Shown piece after piece: positions 36,241-45,359 of a DNA stretch of 64,000 bases. The stretch is taken from assembly GCA_963780825.1 (NCBI GenBank), contig CAWADL010000013.1, forward strand, positions 226,882 through 290,881. The letters run 5' to 3'. The stretch is from Roseiarcus sp963780825 (GTDB lineage Bacteria > Pseudomonadota > Alphaproteobacteria > Rhizobiales > Beijerinckiaceae). How positions within the stretch are numbered: position 1 is the stretch's first letter; each line of letters starts with the position of its first letter. The translations under genes and the position numbers were made by a program. Below the pieces are notes generated by a model. It was given only the letters and a program-made list of their open reading frames with translations, searched no databases and was not told where the DNA came from.

Positions 36241-38895
36241 GTGAACCAACCGATGCCCCCGTCGCGCAAATCCCCCGCCCTCATACCCGCTGTGGCGGAC
36301 GGCTCGACATTCACGTCTGACGCCGCAATCCGCGAATATTTCATCCGCCGCGATTGGAAGCCGTTCCCATTCCAACGCGAGGTGTGGGCGGCGATGCGGC
36401 AAGGCCGCAGCGGTTTGCTGCACGCGACGACCGGCGCTGGGAAAACACTCGCCGTCGGCTTCGGCGCGTGGCTCGCGGCGCACGAAAGCCAGCCCATCCC
36501 CTCCCCCCTTGTGGGGGAGGGTACGGGAGGGGGGTCGGCTCGGCTTGGCCGTCGCTCACAATCGAGCAAAGCGCTTGCCGCTACCCCCCTCCCCGGCCCT
36601 CCCCCACAAGGGGGGAGGGGGTTCGCGGCGCCGGACGCGTCCCTCCGCGTCCTCTGGATCACGCCGATGCGGGCGCTCGCCGCCGACACGGCGCGTACGC
36701 TGGAGGCCGCGCTGGCTGAAGTCGGCGCCTGGCGAGTCGGCCTGCGCACCGGCGACACCGACGAGAAGACCCGCGCGGCGCAGCGCAAGCGTCTGCCCGA
36801 AATTCTCGTCACCACGCCTGAGAGCCTCACCCTGATGCTCGCCCACCCCGACACGCGAGCGCGCTTCGCCGGCCTGCAAACTATCGTCGTTGACGAATGG
36901 CACGAGCTGCTCGGCAACAAGCGCGGTGTGCAAACACAACTGGCCTTGGCGCGCCTACGGCGCTGGCGGCCGGAAGCCCCGATCTGGGGGCTGTCCGCGA
37001 CGCTTGGCGACCTCGACGGGGCCAAGCGCGCGCTCGTCGGACCCAACCGCGAGGCGGTCATCGTCAGAGGCAAGCTCGACAAGACGCTGATCATCGACAC
37101 CGCACTGCCGATCAACAACGAACGCATCCCCTGGGGCGGTCATCTCGGCATCGAAATGCTGCCGCGGGTCGTGGCCGAGATCGAAAGCTCCGCCAGCTCG
37201 CTGGTCTTCACCAACACCCGCAGCCAAGCCGAGATCTGGTACAAGGAAATCATCGGCGCCCGGCCTGATTGGTCCGGCATCGTCGCGCTGCACCACGCCT
37301 CGATGGAGCGCACAACGCGCGATTGGGTGGAAGCGGGTCTCAAATCCGGCGCGTTGAAAGCGGTCGTCTGCACCTCCAGCCTCGATCTCGGCGTCGACTT
37401 CCTACCCGTCGAGCGCGTTTTGCAGATCGGCTCGCCGAAGGGGGTCGCGCGGCTGCTGCAACGCGCCGGCCGCTCGGGCCATGCGCCCGGCCGACCGTCG
37501 CGCATCACCTTCGTCCCGAGCCACAGCCTGGAGCTCGTCGAATCCGCCGCCGCGCAACGGGCCGTGCGCGAGGGGCGGATCGAGAGCCAGATTAGCCCCG
37601 ACGCGCCGCTCGATGCGTTGACGCAGCATCTCGTCTCGATTGCGCTCGGCGGCGGATTTAAACCAGACGAACTTTTCGCCGAGGTGCGCGACACCGTTGC
37701 CTACGAGCGCCTGAGCGAGGGCGACTGGCAATGGTGCCTGGATTTCGTCCGCCACGGCGGTCCGACCTTGGCGGTGTATCCCGATTTCAAGCGCGTCGAG
37801 CCCGACAAGGATGGCGTCTGGCGCGTGCCCAACGCGCGGCTGGCCATGCTGCATCGCTTCAACATCGGCACCATCACCGCCGACGCCGGCCTCGTCGTCC
37901 AATACGGACCGACGCCGCCGGGCGCGCGGCTCGGCGTCGTCGAGGAGAGTTTTGTCGCGAGGCTGCGCGCCGGCGACAAATTCTGGTTCGCCGGCCATCT
38001 GCTGGAGCTGACCCGGGTGCGCGAGATGACGGCCTATGTCCGCAAAGCGAAAGGCGGGCGGGCGACCGTGCCGCGTTGGGGCGGCTCGCGCATGCCGCTT
38101 TCGACGACGCTCGCCGATGCGATGGTCGAGCTGATGGGCGAGGCGGCGGACGGGCGATTTGAAGGACCGGAGATGCGGACCGCCCGGCCTTTACTGGAAT
38201 TGCAGACCCGCTGGTCGGCGCTGCCAACGCCTACAACGCTGCTAGCCGAAACGCTGAAGACGCGAGAAGGCTGGCACCTGTTTCTTTACCCGTTCGCCGG
38301 CCGCAACGTTCATCTCGGCATGGCGAGCCTGCTCGCTTGGCGCGCGGCGCAGATGGCGCCCGGCACGTTTTCGCTCGCCGTCAACGAATACGGGATGGAG
38401 GTGTTGAGCGCGACGGAGCGCGACTGGGGCCGTGAGCTCCCGGCGCTGATTGACGCCTCGCTTAGCCTCGAAGACTTGATGCGCCAGACGCTGGCGAGCC
38501 TCAACGCCAGTGAACTCACCCGCCGCCGTTTCCGCGACATCGCCCGCATCGCCGGCCTGACGCCCGCGGCGCACCCCGGCGCACGCCGGACCGCGCGGCA
38601 GTTGCAGGCTTCGTCCGGGCTTTTCTACGACGTATTCCGCAAATACGATCCTGGGCATGCCCTGATTCGCCAAGCCGAGCGGGAGGTGCTGGAGGCGGAG
38701 CTCGATGTGCGGTTGTTGGATTTGCATCTCCGTCGCATGGCGGACAAAACCTTGGTCGTGAAAAGCCTGAAGCGCTGTTCGCCTCTTGCCTTTCCGCTGA
38801 TGGTCGAGGGGTTTCGCGAAAAACTTACCAACGAGGCGTTTTCGGCGCGGGTCGAGCGCATGGCCGCCGCGCTCGAACGCGCCGCCGCGCGATGA
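36241..38895 (+). CDS. Ligase-associated DEXH-box helicase (Lhr-like), carrying an in-frame palindromic element
   Basis: 884-residue superfamily 2 helicase: HATTGAGKTLAVGFGAWLA (motif I), TPMRALAADTART (Ia), TPESLTLML, VVDEWHELLGNKRG (motif II, DEWH), WGLSATLGD (III), LVFTNTRSQAEIW (IV), CTSSLDLGVDFLPVE (V) and QRAGRSGHAPG (VI). Lhr-type C-terminal domains follow. The insertion at about residues 86-127 (IPSPLVGEGTGGG to LPGPPPQGGR) is encoded by a palindromic repeat and falls between motif I and Ia without breaking the frame. Without it the length is about 842, usual for the family. The GTG start is tentative; an ATG follows at 36253. pdeM overlaps the stop by four bases. Confidence 0.92.
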   Translation: MNQPMPPSRKSPALIPAVADGSTFTSDAAIREYFIRRDWKPFPFQREVWAAMRQGRSGLLHATTGAGKTLAVGFGAWLAAHESQPIPSPLVGEGTGGGSARLGRRSQSSKALAATPLPGPPPQGGRGFAAPDASLRVLWITPMRALAADTARTLEAALAEVGAWRVGLRTGDTDEKTRAAQRKRLPEILVTTPESLTLMLAHPDTRARFAGLQTIVVDEWHELLGNKRGVQTQLALARLRRWRPEAPIWGLSATLGDLDGAKRALVGPNREAVIVRGKLDKTLIIDTALPINNERIPWGGHLGIEMLPRVVAEIESSASSLVFTNTRSQAEIWYKEIIGARPDWSGIVALHHASMERTTRDWVEAGLKSGALKAVVCTSSLDLGVDFLPVERVLQIGSPKGVARLLQRAGRSGHAPGRPSRITFVPSHSLELVESAAAQRAVREGRIESQISPDAPLDALTQHLVSIALGGGFKPDELFAEVRDTVAYERLSEGDWQWCLDFVRHGGPTLAVYPDFKRVEPDKDGVWRVPNARLAMLHRFNIGTITADAGLVVQYGPTPPGARLGVVEESFVARLRAGDKFWFAGHLLELTRVREMTAYVRKAKGGRATVPRWGGSRMPLSTTLADAMVELMGEAADGRFEGPEMRTARPLLELQTRWSALPTPTTLLAETLKTREGWHLFLYPFAGRNVHLGMASLLAWRAAQMAPGTFSLAVNEYGMEVLSATERDWGRELPALIDASLSLEDLMRQTLASLNASELTRRRFRDIARIAGLTPAAHPGARRTARQLQASSGLFYDVFRKYDPGHALIRQAEREVLEAELDVRLLDLHLRRMADKTLVVKSLKRCSPLAFPLMVEGFREKLTNEAFSARVERMAAALERAAAR
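36496..36621. repeat. Intragenic palindromic element, helicase copy
   Basis: Arms CCCCTCCCCCCTTGTGGGGG and CTCCCCCACAAGGGGGGAGG surround a variable middle. It is translated as about 42 extra residues in the helicase. Same family, orientation and reading frame as the copy in purL. Confidence 0.88.
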
Positions 38896-39575
38896 AGCCG
38901 TTCTACTGGAACGATCTCGCGCTGTTGCCGCAGCGCGCCGTCTGGAGCGCCGCGGAGCGGACGCTGTTCGTCGCGGACGTGCATATCGGCAAGGCCGCGA
39001 GCTTTCGCGCCGCCGGCCTGCCCGCGCCCGCGGGGACGACACGCGAGAACCTGGCGCGGCTCGACGCCCTGATCGAAGCGCTCCATCCCAAGACGATCGT
39101 GGCGCTCGGCGACCTCTTTCACGCTCGTGAAGCCTACAGAGACGCTTCGCGGCGCGAATTCCGGGCTTGGCGAGGCCGCCACGCGAACCTTGAGATTCGG
39201 CTCGTCCTCGGCAATCACGACGCGCGGGCCGGAGCGCCCCCTAGCGAACTCGGCCTCGAAGTTGTTAGCGAGCCAGCCGTCATCGGCGGCATCGAATGCC
39301 GGCACCATCCGCTGGATACCGAAGACCCGTTCGGTCCCTACGTGCTTGCCGGCCACACGCATCCCGTGACCCGGCTACGCGGGCCCGGACACGATAGCGT
39401 CCGCCTGCCCTGCTTCGTGATGCGCGCGCGCCGACTCATCCTACCTGCGTTCGGTGAATTCACCGGCGGGCGAGTTGTCGAAGCGGACGCCGAGACCGCG
39501 CTCTGCATCATCGCCGGCGAGCAGTGTCTTTATGCCCCGATGACGACGGGGCGACCTCTGCAGCAGCGCCGCTGA
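38892..39575 (+). CDS. pdeM: Ligase-associated metallophosphoesterase
   Basis: 227-residue calcineurin-like phosphoesterase with all metal motifs: VADVHIGK (DxH), GDLFHAREA (GD), GNHDA (GNHD), RHHPLD and GHTHPV (GHxH). This is the fourth member of the ligase-associated DNA repair set, thought to trim or hydrolyse DNA ends or phosphodiesters. The ATG overlaps the helicase TGA (ATGA), so the helicase and phosphoesterase are co-translated. Confidence 0.92.
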   Translation: MKPFYWNDLALLPQRAVWSAAERTLFVADVHIGKAASFRAAGLPAPAGTTRENLARLDALIEALHPKTIVALGDLFHAREAYRDASRREFRAWRGRHANLEIRLVLGNHDARAGAPPSELGLEVVSEPAVIGGIECRHHPLDTEDPFGPYVLAGHTHPVTRLRGPGHDSVRLPCFVMRARRLILPAFGEFTGGRVVEADAETALCIIAGEQCLYAPMTTGRPLQQRR

Positions 39576-40354
39576 AATGTCAGCTCTAAGTCACTGAACG
39601 GTAATCGGCCTCGCCGGATAGATGCCGATTATGCGCGCTTCAAGACGCGAGTTACACCCCGCAACGCCTTGCGCCGCCTCACGAAAATGCAATTTTCAGC
39701 TCAGATTCACGTTGCGTTATAAAAACTTCGCATGCAATGTGTGGATGTCGGCAGTCTGCTGCGTTTTGAGGGGCCAGATGTCCAAGCCAATTCCCATTTT
39801 TGGGTTCGCGTTTTCTGCGTTCGCATATACCCATCCGGCATTCGGCGCGGGGGCCCGAAGCCAAGGCGAAGAAAGATCGAGTTTCAAGATTGCGGAAAAT
39901 CCGGAGGCAGAACGTTTTGCTGCGGCTTGGCGCGTTTCGCCCTTCGACCGTCGAAACTTCACGGTTTGCGTCCGCGCTTCGAAAGCCGCGATCGCGCCGG
40001 GGTTTAGATTACTGACGTGCACAGAGCCGCAACTGAAAAAATTCGAGTATGTGTGGCTGCACGAAATCGAGGAAATATTGGAGGGTTTTGCGGGAATTGC
40101 TCGCAAGCCGCGAGGCGGCTCCGCCAGCGTGCTTCCGCAAAGCCGAATTTCGTTCGGCTTGCCGAATATCGCGCACTGGGCCCTAGCGCCGGCCATTTTT
40201 GGCAGTCAGCGCCTGGCGCCGGAGGGCGCCGAGGCAAATTTCTAGGTTGCGGCGTTTGCGATCTGGCAGTGGTGGCCAGCGTGATTTTACCGTGATTTTG
40301 GACTTGCGCCCAGGCGGTCGGTCTGCCCGTTGCCGGGAAGACCGATGAGGCGGT
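39576..40354. other. Lower-GC intergenic region, no convincing gene
   Basis: About 780 bases richer in A+T than the flanks. Overlapping open frames exist on both strands (e.g. 39778-40245 on plus), but all are cysteine- and serine-rich with no motifs or good ribosome sites. A small degenerate structure near 40265-40300 (repeated GTGATTTT) may terminate rplA transcription. Confidence 0.45.
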
Positions 40355-41068
40355 TCAGGATCCGACCTGCGCCTCGATCTGAACGGTCGATAGATCGAGC
40401 CTGACACCCGGCCCCATCGTCGACGAGATCGCGGCGCGATGCATGTAAGTGCCCTTCGCGCCCGACGGTTTCGCCTTGATCACCGCATCGACGAAGGCGC
40501 GGATGTTGTCGGCGAGCTGGCCGTCGCCAAACGAGGCCTTGCCCACCGAGCCCTGCACGATGCCTGCCTTCTCGGCGCGGAACTCGACAGCGCCGCCCTT
40601 AGAGGCCTTCACCGCCGCGGTGACGTCAGTCGTCACCGTGCCGACCTTCGGGTTCGGCATCAGGCCGCGCGGGCCCAAAACCTTGCCAAGCCGGCCGACT
40701 AGCGGCATCATGTCAGGCGTGGCGATGCAGCGGTCGAAGTCGATCGTTCCGCCCTGGACGCTCTGAACAAGATCCTCGGCGCCGACAAGGTCGGCCCCTG
40801 CCGCGCGGGCCTCGTCGGCCTTCGCGCCGCGAGCGAATACGGCGACCCGCAGCGTGCGCCCCGTGCCGTTCGGCAGATTGACGACGCCGCGCACCATCTG
40901 GTCGGCGTGCTTCGGGTCTACGCCGAGATTGATGGCGAGTTCGACCGTTTCGTCGAACTTGGCGCTGGCTTTCGACTTGACCAGCTTCACCGCGTCATCG
41001 AGCGTGTAAAGCTGAGTGCGGACAACGCTCTCGCGAGCGTTCTTGATGCGTTTTCCAATGTGAGCCAT
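40355..41068 (-). CDS. rplA: 50S ribosomal protein L1
   Basis: 237 residues starting MAHIGKRIKNARESV, containing LAINLGVDPKHADQMVRGVVNLPNGTG, FDRCIATPDMMPLVGRLGKVLGPRGLMPNPK and the C-terminal KPSGAKGTYMHRAAISSTMGPGVRLD. L1 sits at the E-site stalk and autoregulates its own mRNA in many bacteria. It follows rplK by three bases. rplJ and rplL, which usually come next, are absent here. Confidence 0.98.
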   Translation of the reverse strand: MAHIGKRIKNARESVVRTQLYTLDDAVKLVKSKASAKFDETVELAINLGVDPKHADQMVRGVVNLPNGTGRTLRVAVFARGAKADEARAAGADLVGAEDLVQSVQGGTIDFDRCIATPDMMPLVGRLGKVLGPRGLMPNPKVGTVTTDVTAAVKASKGGAVEFRAEKAGIVQGSVGKASFGDGQLADNIRAFVDAVIKAKPSGAKGTYMHRAAISSTMGPGVRLDLSTVQIEAQVGS

Positions 41069-41071
41069 GGC

Positions 41072-41518
41072 TTACCCCACCACCTCGACGCCCATCGAAC
41101 GGGCAGAGCCTTCAATCATCTTCATCGCCGACTCGATCGAATCGCAATTGAGATCGATGATCTTCTTCTCGGCAATCTCCTTGATCTGCTCGCGCGAAAT
41201 CTTGCCGACGAAACCGCGCCCCGGCGTCTTGGCGCCGGAGGCCGGCTTCTTGCCGATCTTCAAGCCGACCGCCTTCTTGATGAAGAAGGTGACGGGTGGC
41301 TGACGCATCTCGAAGGTGAAGGAGCGATCCTGATAGGCGGTGATGACGACCGGGATCGGCGAGCCCTTTTCCAGCTGTGCCGTGCGGGCGTTGAAGGCCT
41401 TGCAGAACTCCATGATGTTGAGGCCGCGCTGACCCAGCGCGGGACCGATCGGCGGCGACGGATTGGCCGCGCCCGCGGGCACCTGTAGTTTGATATATCC
41501 GGCGATTTTCTTCGCCAT
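41072..41518 (-). CDS. rplK: 50S ribosomal protein L11
   Basis: 148 residues starting MAKKIAGYIKLQVPAGAANPSPPIGPALGQRGLNIMEFCK, the invariant L11 N-terminus, with the rRNA-binding C-terminal domain (KTPGRGFVGKISREQIKEIAEKK). It is part of the GTPase-associated centre. The usual upstream secE-nusG pair is not present; a divergent DUF29 gene lies upstream instead, so rplK-rplA stands as a separate transcription unit. Confidence 0.98.
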   Translation of the reverse strand: MAKKIAGYIKLQVPAGAANPSPPIGPALGQRGLNIMEFCKAFNARTAQLEKGSPIPVVITAYQDRSFTFEMRQPPVTFFIKKAVGLKIGKKPASGAKTPGRGFVGKISREQIKEIAEKKIIDLNCDSIESAMKMIEGSARSMGVEVVG

Positions 41519-41707
41519 AGTGCTGCTCCAAATACGGCGGGGCCGACGACGGGGATTGCCCGTTCGGCCTCGCCAGGTTGCAGTTCGTGGTGCGAACGCG
41601 TGTCCCGGCTGGCGACCGGGCGCTCTCCCACGTACGTGAGCGGCGGGCGCTATCAGATTTGGCGGAAGCGCGCAACTTGGACTATCTTCGTCTCAGGAGG
41701 CGTTTCG

Positions 41708-42175
41708 ATGACGATCGCCAAAGTCGTTCCTCTCAGCGAACTTGTCGGATACGACGAGGACGTCCTCTTATGGTCGCAACAGCAGGCTCGGCTTCTGCGC
41801 GAACGACGGTTTGCGGAGATCGACGTCGAACACCTCGCCGATGAGATCGAAGACGTGGGCAAGAGCGAAAAGCGCGAACTTGCGAGCCGCTGCACGGTTC
41901 TTCTCGCTCATCTGCTGAAATGGAGATTGCAGGCATCCTTTCGCTCGAATTCCTGGCGAGCCACCATTCTCGACCAGAGGCGGCGGATTGCTATGGTCCT
42001 TGATGAGACGCCAAGTCTCAACTCTTCGCTTCGCGACCCTGGTTGGCGGGAAGGGGTTTGGCTCGACGCCCGAGCGTCGGCTCGCAAAGAGATGCGGGCA
42101 AAGACGGATGTGTTGCCCGCTACGATGCCTTGGCCTTGGGAGGCTATTTTCGACTCGAATTTCTGGCCGGAGTAA
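41708..42175 (+). CDS. DUF29 family protein, copy 1
   Basis: 155 residues of the DUF29 type: YDEDVLLWSQQQARLLRERRF, EIDVEHLADEIEDVGKSEKRELASR, LLAHLLKWRLQ, then WRATILDQRRRIAMVLDETPSL and the C-terminal PWPWEAIFDSNFWPE. DUF29 proteins are helical, of unknown function, and common in tandem in cyanobacteria and methylotrophic alphaproteobacteria. The ATG was chosen where the domain starts. Confidence 0.85.
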   Translation: MTIAKVVPLSELVGYDEDVLLWSQQQARLLRERRFAEIDVEHLADEIEDVGKSEKRELASRCTVLLAHLLKWRLQASFRSNSWRATILDQRRRIAMVLDETPSLNSSLRDPGWREGVWLDARASARKEMRAKTDVLPATMPWPWEAIFDSNFWPE

Positions 42176-42222
42176 GTTCACTAATTGGCGGTTACGCGCA
42201 AAAGGCTGATGAGCGAGGTTCC

Positions 42223-42690
42223 ATGACAGTCGCCAAGTCGCGTCGCTTGGACATACCGGTGTCCTATGACGCTGATGTTTTGCTATGGTCCGAGCAGCAG
42301 GTGCGAGCGTTGCGCGAGCGGCGCTTCGCGGACCTCGACATCGAGCATTTGGCGGACGAGATCGAGGACGTGGGCAAGGCCGAAAAGCGCGAGCTCGCTA
42401 GCCGAATGGCGGTATTGCTGGCGCATTTATTGAAGTGGCGCTTCCAGCCCCACAAACGCTCGAAATCTTGGCGCACGACGATCGGGCTGCAACGCCGTCG
42501 AGTGAGTTTGGCGCTGAAGGCGACACCGAGCCTGAAGGTATTGATGCGCGACGAAGATTGGCGAGAAGCCGTATGGTTGGACGCGGTGGCGCTCGCCGCC
42601 AAGGAGACTGGACGACCCGAGGACGACTTTCCCGACGCCTCGCCCTGGCCATTTGAGAAAGCATGCGAGTCCGATTTCTGGCCCGACTGA
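42223..42690 (+). CDS. DUF29 family protein, copy 2
   Basis: 155 residues, a paralogue of the preceding gene at the same length, sharing YDADVLLWSEQQVRALRERRFADLDIEHLADEIEDVGK and the ending PWPFEKACESDFWPD. The tandem arrangement and 47-base gap suggest a local duplication and co-transcription. Codon positions have diverged, so the duplication is not recent. The two might pair with each other or with a common partner. Confidence 0.85.
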   Translation: MTVAKSRRLDIPVSYDADVLLWSEQQVRALRERRFADLDIEHLADEIEDVGKAEKRELASRMAVLLAHLLKWRFQPHKRSKSWRTTIGLQRRRVSLALKATPSLKVLMRDEDWREAVWLDAVALAAKETGRPEDDFPDASPWPFEKACESDFWPD

Positions 42691-42933
42691 TCGCTTAGTC
42701 CGGAAATTCTCGCCCTCGAATTTTGAATTGGCGCTGTTGACGTCCAAGGTCGAACTATTTCTTCTCTTTTTTCGATTTTCCGTCCTCGTGTCCGGCAAGC
42801 TGTGGCCCGGCGCCGTCGAGGCGGGCGGATCACTGGCGGGGAAGCTTTCATCAAGCGCCTCGTCCAGTTGGTCATCCTCCGCCTTCCGATCCGACGCCTC
42901 GGACGCTGTTTCCTTGTGCGGCTTTTTGGTCAT
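42427..42933 (-). CDS. Small acidic protein with DESFPASDPPA motif; 3' end uncertain
   Basis: The first about 55 residues (MTKKPHKETASEASDRK... DEALDESFPASDPPASTAPG) match a common small hypothetical protein of alphaproteobacteria, normally about 60 residues. Here the frame stays open for 168 codons, running antisense through the second DUF29 gene. Either the true stop was lost to an indel or the tail is spurious. I trust only about 42750-42933 as coding. Confidence 0.45.
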   Translation of the reverse strand: MTKKPHKETASEASDRKAEDDQLDEALDESFPASDPPASTAPGHSLPDTRTENRKKRRNSSTLDVNSANSKFEGENFRTKRSVGPEIGLACFLKWPGRGVGKVVLGSSSLLGGERHRVQPYGFSPIFVAHQYLQARCRLQRQTHSTALQPDRRAPRFRAFVGLEAPLQ

Positions 42934-43107
42934 GGCGTTATCTCCGGGGAATATATGCGCCGGCATCCTGCGCTTCGCTAACGTCAAAGCCAACTTGTGC
43001 ACGCCGCGCCGGTTCCTCGGCTAGCGATGCGCGCTAATTAAAGGCGGCTGTCATTCGACTCGATGGGTCGCCGCGGACTTGCTATAGATAGCTACGGAGC
43101 GACATTG

Positions 43108-43375
43108 ATGCCCAAGTCACCGTCTGAACCCACAAACCTCGTACTCGAACAACTACGCGTCATGCGCGCGGAGACAAACGCGCGGTTCGACAACGTGGAG
43201 CGGGGTTTCAAAGTGCGTCTCGAAAAACTCGCGGACGGACATCGCGGATATCAAAAAAGACATCCGAGGCCTCAAGATCAACACGATCGCGGAAATCTAC
43301 AAGGCCAACCTGACGGTGGCGAGCTTTGCCGATCATGAGCGCCGGATCGAGGCGCTGGAGCGCAAAGTACCCTGA
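43108..43375 (+). CDS. Small coiled-coil protein (frameshifted)
   Basis: MPKSPSEPTNLVLEQLRVMRAETNARFDNVERG, then after a one-base indel near 43225-43240 DIADIKKDIRGLKINTIAEIYKANLTVASFADHERRIEALERKVP and TGA at 43373-43375. Heptad-like spacing of L/I residues suggests a coiled coil. Proteins of this shape are often found beside toxin or mobile genes, but no partner is seen. A family-B repeat follows three bases after the stop. Confidence 0.55.
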
Positions 43376-43377
43376 GA

Positions 43378-43445
43378 CCGGAGCGTCGGCGTCCACGCCG
43401 ACGACGTGGCGCAGCCTCGTCGGCGTGGACGCCGACGCTCCGATG
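43378..43445. repeat. Family-B palindromic repeat, short copy 3
   Basis: GGAGCGTCGGCGTCCACGCC and its inverse (GGCGTGGACGCCGACGCTCC) flank a 22-base middle. It lies exactly between two convergent stop codons (43375 and 43452), a terminator-like position. Confidence 0.85.
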
Positions 43446-43451
43446 GCCGCC

Positions 43452-45344
43452 TCAGCTCAACGACGCCCCTCGCCTCAGGCTGGCGAAACCGTCTTTCCGC
43501 CGACGCGCGCGCGCTTCCGCGGGAGTGCCAATCAGCGCCAGCGCGGCGACGCCGGCGGTGCCGACCCCCGTGGCCAACGCGTCGCAGCGTATTCTGCGTT
43601 CGAGGTCCTTCAGGCTGTCGTCCGAGGGGTCGCGCCACAGACAAACGAGAACCTTCGCGCTCGGACATCGCAGCCGCGCCTCGCGAACCGCGCCTCTGAG
43701 ATGCGCGATCGTCAGCGGCTCGATGTAGCAGAGGCAGACCAGCGCAACAGCGCTGCGATCGGCCTCACTGGCCGCGCGCGCCTCCTCAACACTGACCGTC
43801 TTGCAGGGGAGCCCACGCCGGGTCAGAGCGTGGACGAGCATCGACGCGGCGATCGCGTCGAGCGGATGCTCGCCGTGCAGCACCGCCGCGCCGCGTCGCG
43901 AGCGCAGCATGGCGTCCTGTCGCGCTTCGGCACTCGAGGTGCTCCCTCCTATTCGCGAAAAACGTCGCAGCAATGCGCGCCACCGGCCCGACTTTCCAGG
44001 TTTCGAAGCGTCGAGCCGGGCCACCAACTGCGCCATCGAAGCGGTCATGGCCTGAAGTCGCACGTCGTCGAGATCGCCGCGCGACACGTCGACATGGGCG
44101 CGTCGCAGCGCCTCCAGCGCCACCGCGTCATAGTAATCCGCAATCTCTCCACGCTTGAGGAACGCCCGCGCCTGCGTCGCGGCTTCGCGCGGATCTCCGG
44201 CCAGCATCCGCTGATAGAACGTTTCGTGCGCAGCAAGCGGCGGCTCATCGCCAAGCAGGGTTTCTAGGAACGCCAAACCCGGCGCATGGCGTCCTAGTAC
44301 GACCAGACAGGTCGTCAGCGGGGTCGCCAGCACCAATCCAATCGGCCCCCAGAGAAACGCCCAGACCGAGGCCGATATCACCACCGCGACTGGCGAAAGG
44401 CCGGAACTGTGACCGAACGCCAGCGGCTCGATCACCTGACCGGCGATCGACTCGGCGACGACAAACAGCGCAAGCGTCAGAAAAAAGATCGACCAGCCTG
44501 GGTCGACGCCGAACGCGACGATGAGCGCAGGGACGACGCCAATCAGTACGCCGATATAGGGCACGAAGCGTGCGACGGCGGCGATCGCGCCCCAAAGCGC
44601 AGGGTTCGGCAAACCGATCAGAAAAAGGCCGCCCGCGATGACGAAGCCGAAGACGCTGTTCAAAATGACTTGGGCAAACAGCGTGCGGCCGACGCGCCGG
44701 CCCGCATCGTCGATCGCCTCGGTCGTGCGGTAGATGTCCTTGGCGCCGATCAGCTTGATGAGGCGGTTTCGCAGATCCTCTTGCTGTGCGAGCAGAAAGG
44801 CAGTGAACACCAGCACGATCACGAGCTGCCCAAGTGGCGATAGCACCGGGGATGCGAAAGATCCGATCGCGCTGATGCGCGACAGAGGCGAGTTGTCGAC
44901 GACCACTACCTTTTGCGGCGCAGGCGATCCTGGGTCCGCCGGCGCTGCCTCCTTCAAAGCGTCCTCGATCATCGCGAAAGGGCCCGACGCCTTGTCGCCG
45001 CCGAAGCGCTGCGAGATCGCGTGCACTTTCTCTTCGATGTTGTGACGGTACGAAGGCAGCTGGGAGGCCATGTCCGAGACCTGGCCGCTGATGAACGTCA
45101 CACATAATCCGATGACGCCGACAAATAGCAGCAGCGCGCCCAGCGCGCCCACCGCGCGCGGCGCGCCGAGATTTTGGGCCGCCCGAACGACCGGCGACAG
45201 CGCAAAGCTCAGCAACGTCGCAAGCGCGAGCGGGACCAACACCTCTTTCGCGAGCACGAGCAAAGCGCCGAGGCTCAGCGCCAAGACAACCCCCGCGGTC
45301 GCCGCGATCAACCCGCTGTTATGACCATCCGAACCGTCACTCAT
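43452..45344 (-). CDS. AI-2E/PerM family transporter with long cytosolic C-terminal extension
   Basis: 630 residues. The first about 370 are an AI-2E-family exporter: paired N-terminal helices (GLIAATAGVVLALSLGALLVLAKEVLVPLALATLLSFALSPVV), a soluble segment, then PNPALWGAIAAVARFVPYIGVLIGVVPALI and PIGLVLATPLTTCLVVLG. The remaining about 260 residues are soluble: a helical part, then HGEHPLDAIAASMLVHALTRRG... and VALVCLCYIEPLTIAHLRGAVREAR, reminiscent of a B12-binding-like or response-regulator-like Rossmann fold. Typical family members are about 350-400 residues, so this extension is notable. The substrate is unknown. Confidence 0.8.
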   Translation of the reverse strand: MSDGSDGHNSGLIAATAGVVLALSLGALLVLAKEVLVPLALATLLSFALSPVVRAAQNLGAPRAVGALGALLLFVGVIGLCVTFISGQVSDMASQLPSYRHNIEEKVHAISQRFGGDKASGPFAMIEDALKEAAPADPGSPAPQKVVVVDNSPLSRISAIGSFASPVLSPLGQLVIVLVFTAFLLAQQEDLRNRLIKLIGAKDIYRTTEAIDDAGRRVGRTLFAQVILNSVFGFVIAGGLFLIGLPNPALWGAIAAVARFVPYIGVLIGVVPALIVAFGVDPGWSIFFLTLALFVVAESIAGQVIEPLAFGHSSGLSPVAVVISASVWAFLWGPIGLVLATPLTTCLVVLGRHAPGLAFLETLLGDEPPLAAHETFYQRMLAGDPREAATQARAFLKRGEIADYYDAVALEALRRAHVDVSRGDLDDVRLQAMTASMAQLVARLDASKPGKSGRWRALLRRFSRIGGSTSSAEARQDAMLRSRRGAAVLHGEHPLDAIAASMLVHALTRRGLPCKTVSVEEARAASEADRSAVALVCLCYIEPLTIAHLRGAVREARLRCPSAKVLVCLWRDPSDDSLKDLERRIRCDALATGVGTAGVAALALIGTPAEARARRRKDGFASLRRGASLS

Positions 45345-45359
45345 CGGGTGAATTCGATC

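Noticed and set aside
39778..40245. Possible secreted protein starting MSKPIPIFGFAFSAFAYTHP
   Set aside because: No ribosome binding site, no family, and an equally long open frame on the opposite strand; likely noise in a lower-GC gap.
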